This document shows positions 1 to 11,429 of a stretch of DNA of 64,000 nt, in pieces (within the stretch, counting starts at the first letter, position 1; each line of letters starts with the position of its first letter). The DNA lies in the NCBI RefSeq assembly GCF_002878395.1, contig NC_061120.1:115672143-115736142 (forward strand). The letters are read 5' to 3'. The stretch is from Capsicum annuum. Its lineage: Eukaryota; Streptophyta; Magnoliopsida; Solanales; Solanaceae. A model generated the notes under the pieces. It ran no database searches. It was not told the origin of the DNA and saw only the letters and a program-made list of their open reading frames with translations. Position numbers and translations under genes: made by a program.

Positions 1-773
1 TAAAGAATTTTACTCTCCATGAGATATATGCATGAGTTTGAAAGTATTACTTAAAGCTTTCTTTAGTCTTCGAGTAATGAGAATAAGAAAAGAGTTAAGA
101 TTTTAAAGCTAAAGTATAATGAATCACGAGATTTGTGTTACATGCTTTATTACACATGATTGATGATCTTTACATTTTAGACTTATTCAAGCTATGTGAG
201 TCATTCCTAATTGCATGCATTATTTGATTAAAGATTATGGATATTGTTTTCTATAAATGCATACACCTCCAAATACTCAGTACATTCCCAAGTGCTAATC
301 CACATACACGTCTATGTGTTATATTGTCTTATAATGTAGGTTCAAGTGCTCAGTCCCATCCTTGTCAGTGATTTTTGAGTACCTTTGTCTACATCTCTAC
401 AATGGTGAGTCCTCATGGTTTGAGGACCTATCTTCAGACATTTAAGTATTATTAGTAGACTTATTATTACTTTCAATTCAGTTTGAGTCAGTTGGGGACC
501 TGTCCCCATGGCTCTCTAGTAGACTTGAGTAGTAGAGGCTTTGTTAGACTCGTTATCAGATTATTTATATGTGAGATTTCTAGTATTGTGGTCATTTGGA
601 CCAAGTATTTTTCTTTGTATTTTCTATCATTTGATACGATAATGCAGTGTTTTGTTTATTTTTTTCTTGAAATGAGTTATTTTATGTAGTGACAGACTCA
701 AGGGGTTAGCTTGGGGATACTTATAGCCTTAAGCACCGTGTGACGTCCTGGGAGGAGATTTTGGGTCCTTACA
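1..773 (+). mobile_element. 3' part of a family-A LTR (left end outside window)
   Basis: The tail of this segment (GGTTAGCTTGGGG, then CACCGTGTGACGTC, ending GGTCCTTACA) matches the ends of the LTRs at 6541-8070 and 43061-45387. The shared landmarks come in the same order: a TGCATGCAT tract, a CTCAGTACATTC word, TAATGTAGGTNC, a 'GTAGAGGCTT' word and the terminal block. Short ORFs in it have no family match and are chance. It is followed by primer-site-like DNA, so it was a 5' LTR. The start of the LTR lies left of the window. Confidence 0.75.
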
Positions 774-796
774 ATATGGTAGCTACAAGGACAGTA
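774..796 (+). other. Remnant of primer-binding site after family-A LTR
   Basis: The LTR end TTACA is followed by ATATGGTAGCTAC, which aligns with AACTTGGTAGCAGAGC at the same place in the second A copy (8071). Both derive from the tRNA-Met site TTGGTATCAGAGC. About 20 bp later the sequence switches to family-B LTR DNA, so the internal region of this element has been lost. Confidence 0.45.
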
Positions 797-2186
797 TGAA
801 TCCTCAGTTGGAATTTCATCTATATGATATCTAAGTCTACTCTATATATACCTATTTGGTCTTTTTCAATTTAGATGGATTGTTATTGATAGGTATTTAG
901 ATAATAGATAGTTAATGGACACGACATTGGTTCCATCTACTTAGACCTTGGGTTCAGTTTCTATTAGAATTTTTGATGATCTACTCAGTAGGAGTATCCG
1001 TGAGTAGGATTCAATATGGTTTTACCCCTAATTGGTGGGGCATCCATAATTAGATTATTTAGTAGTGAGTACTTGTACTTCAGACTCCTGGTTGGAAATT
1101 TTGAGGATTATCCGGGCTAGTTATAGCATCGACATAGATTACAGACATTGTTTTTCTCCTTTTGTGTTCTAAGGTAGCACCTTATGGTCTTATTATCATG
1201 CTTGTGGTTGTGGATTTTTAGTGGATCAACTTCAATACTTCATGGGTAATATGATGGAGTTGCACGACCAACACTCAGGTGACTTTCTTCAAAGTTTGAA
1301 GTTGATAACAGGGTTAAAAAAGGAAAGAGAAAGTTATATTTAGATTTTAGAGAAGGTTCCCTTGTTTATGCCTCATTTTTTCTTTACCTTGTGTGAGATT
1401 TTGCTTGGTTGTGCTGGTAGTGGTATGGTATCAGTATGTCATAGTTCAATTTTACATGTGTCTGCCTTCATCGGGTCAGTTTTAGGATGGTTGGTGGTGA
1501 GGTTTAATTTTTGTTGTTTGAGAGTACAATAAGGAAGTTAGTTGAAAAAAGAATTCCTATAGCAAAATCCCTTAGAAGTATCATTATTCATGGAAGTTAT
1601 TTAGGGAGTCGTGCTCGGAGCATAAGGCCCTAGTACCTCATCCCATCGAGATTTTGTGATCTTTCTATCCATTGACTTTTGCAGACAAAAGTCCTTTCAG
1701 TAGTGGATATTATAATGATCCTCTAGGTTATTTCCTCAATTGAAATATAGTTTTGGTGTTTCAAGCATTCCCAAAGTGGCTACAAATTATTTATGACTTT
1801 TCAAAACTATCGATTCAGCTATTAGACATTTTATTTGGATTTTAGGCTCATTTAACCATTTTAGAGCTTTTGTTGTTTAGGATTTGGTCTCAGGACAAAA
1901 CTCCTAGTATATGGCCTCAGATGAAAATTTTGACAGCACCATCAGCTTTGAAACATTGATTTTAGGCTGGGGGACTTTTTGTTCAGCTCTCGAACCTTTC
2001 AGACTTATTTTGGACGATTAGGCAAATTATTTAAAAAATAGAACTATAGGGGTGAGCCCTACACTTAGTTGAAACATTCTAGGATGGAATATTTGATGAT
2101 TCTATTGAGTCTGTCGCATCAAATTTGATATTGTAGAATATTTCATTTGCTTGCATGGGGTTCTTAGTGAATTTTGAGCACCCGGT

Positions 2187-2460
2187 AGGAGTCCGTTTGA
2201 ATTCAGAAGAAATCTCATGCATCAGATTGCTGATGTAAGATCTTAAGTGATAATATAACCCCTTAAGCGGTCTCCATATATTAAACATAGTGTTGCTTAT
2301 GCGAACTTGACCATTTGGCCAAGGGTCTCTTAAGTGATGGTGATTATGCTTTAGCAGGCATCACTTAAGTGATACCTGACCCTCTGGTGCCAGATCGCTT
2401 AAGTGATCATGGAGCCGCTTAAGTGACTATCACTTAAGCGACAAGGTGACTGCTTAAACG
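2187..2460 (+). repeat. Array of CTTAAG dyad words in LTR-B copy A
   Basis: Seven exact CTTAAG hexamers lie in about 270 bp, most inside longer forms like CGCTTAAGTGA or CACTTAAGCGA, with further decayed copies such as GCTTAAACGA and GCTTATGCGA. The consensus word TCGCTTAAGCGA is its own reverse complement. The same array, with varied spacing, occurs in the other two B copies. It ends about 10 bp before the TATA-like motif. Confidence 0.8.
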
Positions 2461-2469
2461 ACACCTAGT

Positions 2470-2483
2470 GGCTATTAATCCCC
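2470..2483 (+). promoter_or_regulatory. TATA-like motif of LTR-B copy A
   Basis: GGCTATTAATCCCC sits just after the dyad-word array. The matching sites in the other copies read GGCTATTTATCCC. Position and shape fit an LTR core promoter, but no transcript start can be seen, so this is inference. Confidence 0.35.
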
Positions 2484-3771
2484 TTTTTCACCACCATTTC
2501 TTCCACTATTTTCACACCAACTGAGAGCTCAAAGAAAATAAAAAGTGGAAATCATCCACATAAGTTAAGGAAAGGTAGCCTCACTCTCCTTGGTTATTTC
2601 CCATTAATTTTTCCTTTGATTTCTATCATAATTCATGGTAAAATTCTTATATATTAGATCTTGGATTCATAAACTTTAAGGGCTTATTTGAGACCCAATT
2701 TCTGCTTAATTTGTTCTCAACTTTTGAGCATACATTCCTTGTCCTTCTAGGAACCTCATGATGAATTCAATTTTGGATTTTGGTTGCAGGCCCCACGGGC
2801 CCTTTTATGACCCAAAATTTAAATTAACTATTAATATAGTAATATTATGTCATTTTAATCCTAACAACGTGTAGATTACTATTTTGATAGCATAATAGCA
2901 TTTTGGGATCATAGAGTTAAGGCAGACTATTTATGGGAAATTCAAGAATTACAATTCTACATTGAGGTAGGCATCTATCTACTCTTCTTCATGAGATGGT
3001 GTATTATATATATTGTATGTTACACAGGGATGTTAGGATGTGCTATTGGGTAGAACACCATAACATATCCTAATTTATAATCTTAGGCATAGAAGGGTGA
3101 ATTAACTCTTAGAGTGAAATATTTATTATGTTTCTAGGATCCTATTAACCTAGGTTTCTAGCATGTAGGCATAGTTGAGACTAATGAACCCTTAGTGCAA
3201 CTCTTACTATGATACTCAGTATATTGTAATGGTTTCACAGATTAAGATGTTATAGTTTTTCTAGATATATATATATTATTGGGCCCAAGGTCATGATTAT
3301 GATATTTGTTGAATTTTAAGAATTGTTTTGTCCTTGAAAAGGATGTAGCCATAGTTTATAGACAGTTTGCTGCCTATGATTGGATTGTTTGGATACTAGT
3401 GATGGAATGCATAGATCCAGTACATTCATTCTCACTAAAATGATAAATGGTACGATTCCAACTTAAAATATGGTTTTACTACTATTTTTCCTAAAAAAAG
3501 ATTTATCCCACTTTACACATTCAAAATGGATTTCTTCATAAAGGGAATCATACCATCTTAATCAATAAATTATGACCCTTTGGGACTAAAAAGATAAGGT
3601 TTAGAGACTTGACCGAGATTGATTTCGGTCTATGGTATTATTACTATTATTAATCTTAGCCGACAGACATTCTAACCCTTTCTACTCTTTTATGATAATT
3701 TAGTCCAAAAGTTTACCTCGAGCAATGGATTTACGGAATTACACTCTTTTAGCCATGGTTCTAGCCCGTAC

Positions 3772-3794
3772 ATATATATATATATATATATATA
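3772..3794 (+). repeat. TA microsatellite in LTR-B copy A
   Basis: A run of about 11 AT units followed by GTTCTAG. The other two LTR-B copies carry a TA tract of different length at the same place (18146-18208 and 41130-41147). Confidence 0.9.
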
Positions 3795-5175
3795 GTTCTA
3801 GATGGATTAGATTTCTGAAGATGATAGTTATTGGAACCCTAGATCCGGACCAGGTTGGTGTATACGGGTACTCTCGAACCCCCAAGGGGCCCCTTCATTT
3901 GTGAGTCGTTATGCCAGAGAAGAGGGGTCGATGTAGGTCTTACCTTTGTGAGTCGTCGAGCTAGAGAAAGTGTATACACTGGGTTACATTATGGTAATTT
4001 TTTCAATTATGGTAGTATGGATTATACCTTGCATTCATCCTTGCATGCATATTGCCTATCACCAGTATGTGCTTATCTCTATAAGCCTTATAGGATGTTG
4101 CGTAGGTATAAGCGATGATTATTGCTTATGATATGTTATGTGTGTAGATTTGACCTTTTGGTTTATGGGGACTGATTTAGGCAATGTTTGTCCGGGCTAG
4201 CCGGTTATATTATATTGTTATTGTTATTATGGTTAGTTTGTGTTAGGTTGATTATTGAATTTGTAATCAGATTCGAGGTATGATTCTGATTACTTTCATT
4301 ACAGTTTCTTTATCATGTTTAGATGTATAGATATGAGATGATTATGTTAGCACTAGTTCCTACTTTTATTAGGAGGCCTTAACATACTAGTATGATTACT
4401 TTAGGTTGTACCTTTGGGTTACCCTTGTTAATATTCATACTTTTATATATGTAACTATATTACCCTATATACCTCTTTTATTTCATGTGTTCATGTTGTA
4501 TATCCATTTTGTGTCCTTGTATAACATTATATAACCTTCATCTATTCTTTATTTGTATGTAGGCCAGCGATATACGGTATAGTGTTTAAGTTCCTAAGTA
4601 TGAATAGAATAGGATTTTTTATCTTTACTGCTTCTTATCTTTACTATTTTAGTTCCCAATATATTTAAGTGTATTTACATTCTTTCTTGGATGTTATGCA
4701 TATCTGCATTATCTATTGAGCTTAGTTGGTAGTTTCCTACTGAGTACTACTTATTTGGTACTCATACTACACTTCTGCAGCCTGCAGATCATCGTATAGG
4801 TTCTCCAGTTGTTGTGTGCGTCATGTGGAGAAGCTATGGTTCAGATACATAGGGTACGCTCCTGGTGTTCAGAGTATTGCTCTTCTTCTTCTTATGTACT
4901 AGATGTATCTCTATGTTCTATACAGAGATGGGTTGTATCAGTACATTCATTTAGTACTTTATGTTGTAGTCTCATTATGTTAGAATCTCATGTACTTATT
5001 TTACTAGGTTTTGGAACTATCTTGTATATTTTAGCCTTTTTACTATATTTATTCTGTATTCTTCCTTCATTTCTCTTGGTAGTCCGTTACTAGTAGTTCG
5101 GGGTTATGGGTTGGCTTACTTACTGTCGGGTTGTGGAAGGTGCAATAATGACTTGAGAAATTGGGTCATGAAAAA

Positions 5176-5195
5176 TTTATATCATAGCCAGGTTT
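5176..5195 (+). other. Primer-binding site, tRNA-iMet type
   Basis: TTTATATCATAGCCAGGTTT matches the plant initiator-tRNA-Met primer site TTGGTATCAGAGCCAGGTTT at 17 of 20 positions, starting 2 bases after the LTR end. It fixes the plus orientation of this element and the LTR border. Confidence 0.8.
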
Positions 5196-6024
5196 ACCAG
5201 TGTCTTGGTACAAGAGCTAAGTGTCAAGTAGATTCATACATATCGGTGCGAACACCTTCGTAACCTATCTTTGGGTACAGGGTATTCTTTGGAAATTCTA
5301 TTCTTGGCTCCATGTCATGTGTCTATATTTTTACAAGCCTCAAGTACGTTCCTTAACTTTATTCTATCCTAGATGGACAATGCGAGGTTATTGATATATA
5401 TGGACGACACTTCAGTCTGAATTTCTAGAGCTTCAGTGCAATGTCGGATCAGGGAGTTAGGGATATTTGAGGCCAAACCAGGTCCCAGTGGAGCTCATGA
5501 ATGCTTCAAACTTTTGAGATTCATCATTAGGCATCCCAAGTGTTTTTGTGGATACCTCACAACTAGAGATTGCATCTAGCTCTTCGAGAAGTTCTCAAGC
5601 AAAAGTTGCATTTATTGGTGTTTAGCAGGGTTTCTAGATAGTTTCGGAGTATGACATAGGGTCTCTTGAGTGGGCAAGGCATATTCCTATGATATATCCT
5701 TCAGAGCATGACATGATGTGTAGATCTTTTAGGGGATTAGCATTGCCACTCCATTTTTCATCAGAGCATTTGATAGCAGCTAGGTTTTGTTTTCCTCTGG
5801 TTGTTGATCATGCGATGGCCATAGAGAGAGCATGTATTGAGACTTATAAAGGTGTCGGTAAGAGGCCATATCATCAGTATAGTGTTATTGGTATTCAATT
5901 TGGGAGTGAGAATCCTCCCAGTTGAGGTTAGCTTCACTTGCAGCCTATCGGTTTTACACAGATAGCATTTCAGACTATGGGTGGCTCACATATTAGTTGT
6001 AGTGATCACCCCAGGAAGAGTTCT
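5196..6024 (+). pseudogene. gag remnant of family-B gypsy element (copy A)
   Basis: This is the start of the internal region. A readable piece at 5689-5925 (78 aa) contains FRGLALPLHFSSEHLIAARF and later a VVDHAMAIERA stretch. These resemble the C-terminal part of Ty3/gypsy Gag (Retrotrans_gag, PF03732), where a FVRGLR..LR block is followed by a VVDHA helix and a basic tail. Frame breaks precede it, and no zinc knuckle remains because the sequence is cut at 6025 by family-D LTR DNA. Copy B (20040-20390) carries the same block. Gag would bind RNA and build the particle; this fragment cannot. Confidence 0.65.
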
Positions 6025-6540
6025 TATCACGATCTGATTTATGAGTCATGGTGTCACCTACTCTATCCCACAGTAGATAAGCCATACCGTAACCCGGAGT
6101 TAAACACAATTGGTTAACTTGGTTGAAATTTCACAAAAGGGCCTAATAAGGAACCCAACACAATAAAAAAGAAAGACAAAAGAAATAGCTTAAAGGTAGA
6201 CAATACATAAATACTATCCCATGACTTAGTAGAGCTATTACAAGAGCATCAAGTATAATAATACAACCCAAGTATCCAGAATAGTCAATACAATCTATCT
6301 CAAAACTAAAACTAGACATAGGTAAAATAGAGGGAAATAAGTGACTCAGACTCTAAGATCTCACCTTATCTCTGGATATCAACACAGCATGAACATGAAT
6401 CAATGTCAGCAACTAGTACTCAGATCTATACCAAAAAGGTACGAAGTGTAATATGAGTACAAAAACAACAGGTACTTAGTAGGCATATCATCTGACTGAG
6501 CTACATCATGATTTAAATATGATAAAATGCAAGATAACAT
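6025..6540 (-). mobile_element. Family-D LTR fragment
   Basis: The segment starts TATCACGATCTGATTTATG, a mutated form of the TGTCATGACCTAATTTACG start at 13717, and stays collinear with the first 500 bp of that solo LTR: the GTAGGTAAGCC block, then a tract rich in AATAC and AAG, then an ACTCAGATCTGTAC block. In element orientation this is the LTR's 3' part, so the LTR is on the minus strand. It stops at about 6540, where family-A DNA begins; the rest is gone. Confidence 0.75.
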
Positions 6541-8070
6541 AAATACGTCAAGGTAGATTCCTTGAGTTTTGATGTTAATACGTCAAGAAACTATGATATT
6601 TTTGTGATGTCTTAAAGATAAATTCCTTGAGTTTTGATGTTAATATCATGTTTAAAGTTGAATTTCTAGATTTTCATATGAGTTATACTTGTTTGCTATA
6701 CAAAGTATGAATCTTGAAATATTTTGCTCAAGTGTTGATATATGGGATTTAAACCCTCTTTGAGATTATGATCTTTGGTGAAGTAATGTGATATACACAC
6801 CTTGATGTTTGAATGATTTGACCTTTTGGTCTTGAAAGAGTTATTTTTGAACTCGAATGAGAAAAGAAATCCACATGTTGATTTATTATGAAAAAGGGGT
6901 AGCATGATGGCTCTCGATATAAATTGTTGAATTGTGTAGTTGTGGATTTTCTTTTGAAATAATTTGAGCTAAGTTCGGGAGTAGTCTTTAGCACTGAGTG
7001 GGAGGTATAGCTATGATTGGTACTTACCTAGAACTACATGCCCCCATAGGATGTAAGCCTAAGGATGAATGATATAGTGATCACTAGTGACAAAAGATTA
7101 AGGTCCTACTCCGATGGCAAGGATAGGACAGCTCTCCCCAACGTGGCTAGGACGTTGGACTCCATGTAGCTCACATGGTTTATGTCGGTTGTAAGAAACT
7201 CCCAATGTGTGTATGTGTATTCTCCTATCTAATATGAAAAGTCTTATTCTTCTATCTAAGATGAAAATATATTTGTTTGAAAGACTGAGTTTGAGAAAGT
7301 CATTGTTTTCGAAAGATTTAACGAACATATATTCCAAAGAGAATCATTATGAGATTTGATTGCTTTGGTGATTTGGAATTGAGATAGAAGTGAATTAATA
7401 TTTATTATGATGACTAAAATGTTTCACCCAATTTATTTTACTCTCTTATGATTATGATGATTTTAATTTGAGCTAAGTGAGTCATTTATATCAGCATGCA
7501 TAATTTTATAAACTGTGATGATATTAAAATATTATTTTATATATGCATTTCACCCCCATATGCTTGGTATATTTCTATGGTACTGACCCACACACACACC
7601 CGTGTGTGGGCTATATTTTTCGGAATGTAGGTACAAGGTATAGCGTGCACCTTTAGATCCAGTCAGTTAGCGGCATCCGGTCAGCAGGTGATGAGTCCTT
7701 TTGATTCAGGGGCTTAAGTCAGTTATGCAGAATTTAAAATATTGTATTTTATTTATTCAGTCGTACTGAGTTGGTTTAGTCGAGAGTCATAACCCAGCTA
7801 CCTACAGTCAGTACTAGTAGAGGCTTCATAGACAGTCAGTAGAAGTTGATGCATTTCGTTTCATTATGGTTGTAAAGGCAGAATTGAAATCTTTTAAATT
7901 TAGTATTGTATTGATCAAATTCAAAAAGAGTTATTTTCCACAGATTTGCATATATATTTGTACTTCTTATTCAGTTGCTTATAAGATGTGCCAGTAGAAG
8001 GGTTAGCTTGGGGTCACTTGTGACCCTAAGCACCGTGTGACATCTTGAGACCTTATTTTGAGGTGTTACA
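6541..8070 (+). mobile_element. Family-A LTR (5'-truncated) of LARD-1
   Basis: Collinear with 44040-45387. Shared blocks include GGGAGTAGT(C/A)TTTAGCACTGAG, the GCACAGCTCTCCCNAACGTG region (7109-7195 here), a TAATGTAGGTAC word and the terminal CACCGTGTGACATCT. It ends GTGTTACA, immediately before a primer-binding site. The 5' portion is missing at the junction with the D fragment. Short ORFs on the minus strand are not conserved in the other copies. Confidence 0.8.
6556..6650 (+). repeat. 65-bp-period direct repeat
   Basis: ATTCCTTGAGTTTTGATGTT occurs at 6557 and again at 6622 with matching flanks, a local tandem duplication inside the truncated A LTR near its broken left end. Confidence 0.75.
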
Positions 8071-8086
8071 AACTTGGTAGCAGAGC
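8071..8086 (+). other. Primer-binding site of LARD-1
   Basis: AACTTGGTAGCAGAGC follows the LTR end directly; TTGGTAGCAGAGC differs from the tRNA-iMet site TTGGTATCAGAGC at one position. Confidence 0.75.
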
Positions 8087-8780
8087 AAAGAGTACAAGTT
8101 TCCTTGGGTGTCTATGAAGCCATGTCTAGTAGAGTTTTGCGGAATGGTATAGAGATGTTGGTACTTTTCTTCGAGAGGTTACAGGGCATTTAGGAAATGT
8201 TTCCCTTCTTTTAAGTCTAGGGCCGTGCCATGAAAAGGTTCTCTAAGAAACTTATATAAATTCTTATCTTACTCAATTCTGGCCAACTATGCCCCATTTC
8301 TAAGGTATCAGAAACAGTTGAGCTTTATTCTTCATAGATAGTTATGGGACTGTAAGAGAGCTAGAAAGTATCCTGTCAGTACTTTTGAGTCCTAAATATT
8401 GAAGTGTTTTATCATGTCTGTAGAAATTATGCACAAATCTTGAGTCAGACGTGCTTTCGAATTTCTCCTCATAATCCATAATAATAATCTATACTTCCCT
8501 ATCTATGTTCTTGAAGTAACATGTTCGGCAAGTTCCAGTTCCTCCCCTGATAATGCTCTTATATTTGCTAGCAGAAGTTTTAAAAGTTTCACAAAGCGGC
8601 TTGAGAGTAGCCTTCTAGTGTGTTATAAGTCCCTCAAATTTAAAGTTATGCCCTCGTTCTTATGAGTTATTCAATTAAGACAGAGTAAGGTGTCTTCTTA
8701 AATCATTGAATGTTGTGTGTCAAGTTTTTTTCCCTTGTATTATGTAATATTGTTATCATGGTATTTTCAAAAATCAAAGT

Positions 8781-8817
8781 CTAGTGATGCCGTGTGGGGC
8801 CTATTTCGATTCACTAG
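8781..8817 (+). other. Stem-loop element 1 in LARD-1
   Basis: CTAGTGAT and TTCACTAG form the arms (7 of 8 paired here), 21 bases apart, enclosing GCCGTGTGGGGCC, which can pair a second short GCC/GGC stem. The same element recurs at 8872-8908 and twice in the L element. Confidence 0.7.
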
Positions 8818-8871
8818 CATAGTTGCTTTGTTATTCATCTAATTTTCTTGTTCAAAACACAAAACCAAAGT

Positions 8872-8908
8872 CTAGTGAAGCTGTGTGAGGCCTATTTTGA
8901 TTCACTAG
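8872..8908 (+). other. Stem-loop element 2 in LARD-1
   Basis: CTAGTGAA and TTCACTAG form a perfect 8-bp inverted repeat around GCTGTGTGAGGCC. It lies 91 bp after the first copy; the pair is kept at the same spacing in the L element. Confidence 0.75.
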
Positions 8909-11160
8909 CAACTGTTGTCTATCTTGTTGTTCTTGTGTTCATTGAAAGTATGGGTTTAGAAGTGTAGTAACAAGAAAGGTGGTAAGGGTGATTTATTGAA
9001 TATGTATAGCTTAATTTTTTTGCTTATGCTTGAATTATTAATGAAGTTATATACCTTTGTTTGTTAGTTTAGTGAATTTAGGGAAGGAGATTATTAGTTA
9101 AGATGGATTGTTGTTTGCTTGAAGTATGAAAAAAGTTGTTGATGGTGTTTGTGGTGCTAGAAAAGTACAGTTTATTAGTGAAAGTACTTGGTGATTGAGT
9201 ATTGTTAATTTAGGCATTCCTAAGATTGCAAGAGGAAGTTTAGTTGAAATTTATATAGCTATGAAAGTAATTTAGGTTTGAAGATGGGTAAATAGTAATG
9301 ATGTGAAGAAGGAGTATGTGTTAATGGATTATGAATAAGATAGGCTATATGATTATGATCGATTGTAATTGTGTACTAGTTTTTTTTCTTAATGTTATGT
9401 TCTATAGTTTTGAAGTGAGAATTGTGTGTGACATTGGGTTGTAAATCATGTTTAACACTAGACATTAAGTTTGAACAGTTGATGGTTCGGTTGTTGATAC
9501 TAGTTATATGAAGGTGATCTAGTAGGTCTGAACAGTGTATGCAAGAGTGTAAGATCATATATTCGTAATTAAATATGATGTAGAGGGATGCCCAAGGTGC
9601 TATGGGGCTACATTATTTTTTGAGGATTATTGTATATTTTGTGGTTAGTAGTAACGTTGCGTTGCTAGGTAGAGCAAGGCTAGTTAGATAATTTATGATG
9701 TTCTTGATAGCTAAGTTAAGGAGTTATGATTGAAGATGTTGAGCCTTTTAAGTATATTATTATTCTCATGGTTTGGGAAAAATATAATTATAGAAGTGTG
9801 ATCTTGGTAGGCTATGATTATGTGATTAGAGATGTAGGTATGGTTGCAAATGAGAGTGTAAGCCTTTGATGATGATTATTGAAGCTAGAAAGTTAAGGAT
9901 GGCACATGAATGGGTTGTTCAAGAATGAAGTTGGTAAGTTAGAAATTAGTTTATTCTTGTGAGTTTAGCATTTATGTGTAGATATTAGAATTGATGAAAT
10001 TATGGCGTAATCTCGAGGATATAGAGGAGACCATCATGCTTAGAATACTAGCTTAGACCTAAGGGGGAGATGGTTAGTGAAGAACCAAATCAAGTTTTGA
10101 GAATTAGATTGTGATGCATGTCAATAATGAGTTATGATGAGATAGTGATCCCTTCTTACTCTAGATTATTCCTTGGATTTCACTCATTACAACACCAAAT
10201 CCATCACTTGCGTGATAAATCCATGCCACAGGCCTATGCTTATGGGTATTATGTATGCTCAAGCCCATTCTCAGCTTCTAGCAAGCATGTAACAGCTTCA
10301 CTCTGTGATTTGAGTTATCTCTCATAAATCTATGGACTTCCATCTTATGTTGAATAGCTCATGATAAGTATGAACTCATGTTTTAGAGTATGACAAATTT
10401 TTAAACTCATGATACTAGTGTTCGCATTATATCATGTATGTCCTTAGCTTAGATTTCTTTGATGAATCTATGCCTTTGATATTTTATTCCTCAGGACAAA
10501 GATAAGTGTTAATGTTATGTATTGTAGTTTTCATACTTCAGGTTCTTATGTGTTAGCCCTTCGGTGACCTCTTCCTATGTTAAGATCGTGGCGATGATAG
10601 TGGATAAGCAATGGTTCAGATATGAGAGAGTTGATGACCTCATTAAGAAAGATTATTTATGCTTTCTATCTAAGGCTAAAGTGTGAAGTAAGATTGAGGC
10701 CAAGTCTTTGATACATGTTATGGTTAGTTAGAAATTGTGTGTATGTTTTTAAGAAGAGTGCAAGATAATTGTTGTTGATAAAGGTTTAGAGAATATATGG
10801 AGTAAGCCTTTAGGGGTATTTTCCTTAAAGTTATATGTGGTTTTACTGGTAGGCTTGAATGTCATGTAGGGTGTAAGATGATGTATGCAATATGCGCTAG
10901 TGAATCCATATCAAGAGTTTTGAATTAGTCATTGAAGTGGTAAGGCATGTTATGCTTAGGGTGTGAGCTCTAAGAAGATATAGAATATTGAATCGTGTGG
11001 TTTAGACTAGTATTTTGGAGTGGCATGTTGTATCTTATGATTTTTTAGTTAGTCCTGACATTGGCGAGAGGACTTAGTTTACTTTAGACCTTGCAGAAAG
11101 ATTTATTAGTACCCATGTGAGAATTATGAGTTGAATCAAATGAGTATGGTATTTAATGGA

Positions 11161-11429
11161 TTTCATTTGTGTTGGACATTTGGCAAGAAAGGTGTGATTG
11201 AGGAAGTATGATTCCTTCAGTCCACCTAATAAGAAGGGTTGAGCTTCTATTGGTGAGGTGTTTTTGAAGGTTTGATACACCTTCTAGTGCTACTCACTTG
11301 GTAGGGGTAAAGTTCTTTCTATGTATCTTTATTTTTAAGCAAACTTCTTCTTCATCGCCTTTCTAGTGTGTTCTTTTTCTCTTTGTGTGGTTGATGATTT
11401 TTGCTTATAGTGTCAATTTTGTGTGTTGA
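11161..11429 (+). other. Unassigned stretch at the LARD-1 / family-B junction
   Basis: No gene. Similarity to the L internal region has ended and similarity to the second family-B LTR copy (near 30340) has not clearly begun. The left LTR's true 5' end probably lies here or just after; I see no clean TG start with a matching duplication. Confidence 0.4.

Larger units (their letters stand above)
797..5173 (+). mobile_element. Family-B long LTR, copy A (5'-truncated)
   Basis: Noncoding repeat collinear with 12095-19514 (apart from the D insertion there) and with 38704-42395 plus 62676-62791. It ends GGGTCATGAAA, a mutated GGGTCATGACA, directly before a primer-binding site, so it is an LTR in plus orientation. 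The left end joins family-A DNA at about 797, so the first part of the LTR is missing. Landmarks are a CTTAAG word array (2187-2460), a TATA-like motif (2470-2483), a TA microsatellite (3772-3794) and the pre-primer block. Short ORFs are spurious: they are not conserved between the three copies. Confidence 0.8.
8087..11160 (+). mobile_element. LARD-1: noncoding internal region of a family-A element
   Basis: About 3.1 kb with no gag or pol motif in any frame, yet collinear with the internal region of the L element (23284-26530). Shared blocks, in order, are the leader after the primer site, paired hairpins, a GGTTGTAAATCATG block followed by ACACTAGACATTAAGT, a GGGGGAGATG purine tract (10065 here, 25560 there), a CATGCTTAGGGTGTGA-like block and an AAGTTGAATCAAAT block. 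Similarity stops at about 11160, and neither a 3' purine tract nor a 3' LTR follows, so the element is truncated. Conserved noncoding insides with an LTR and primer site fit a large retrotransposon derivative that would need enzymes from another element. Confidence 0.65.

Noticed and set aside
2187..2460. CTTAAG array as a CRISPR-like array.
   Set aside because: Words are short, spacing is irregular, spacers are shared between LTR copies, and the context is a plant LTR.
7586..7610. CACACACACACCCGTGTGTGGG as a regulatory palindrome.
   Set aside because: Simple CA/TG sequence next to a known LTR block; the other A LTRs have TA-rich or diverged versions, so no conserved palindrome.
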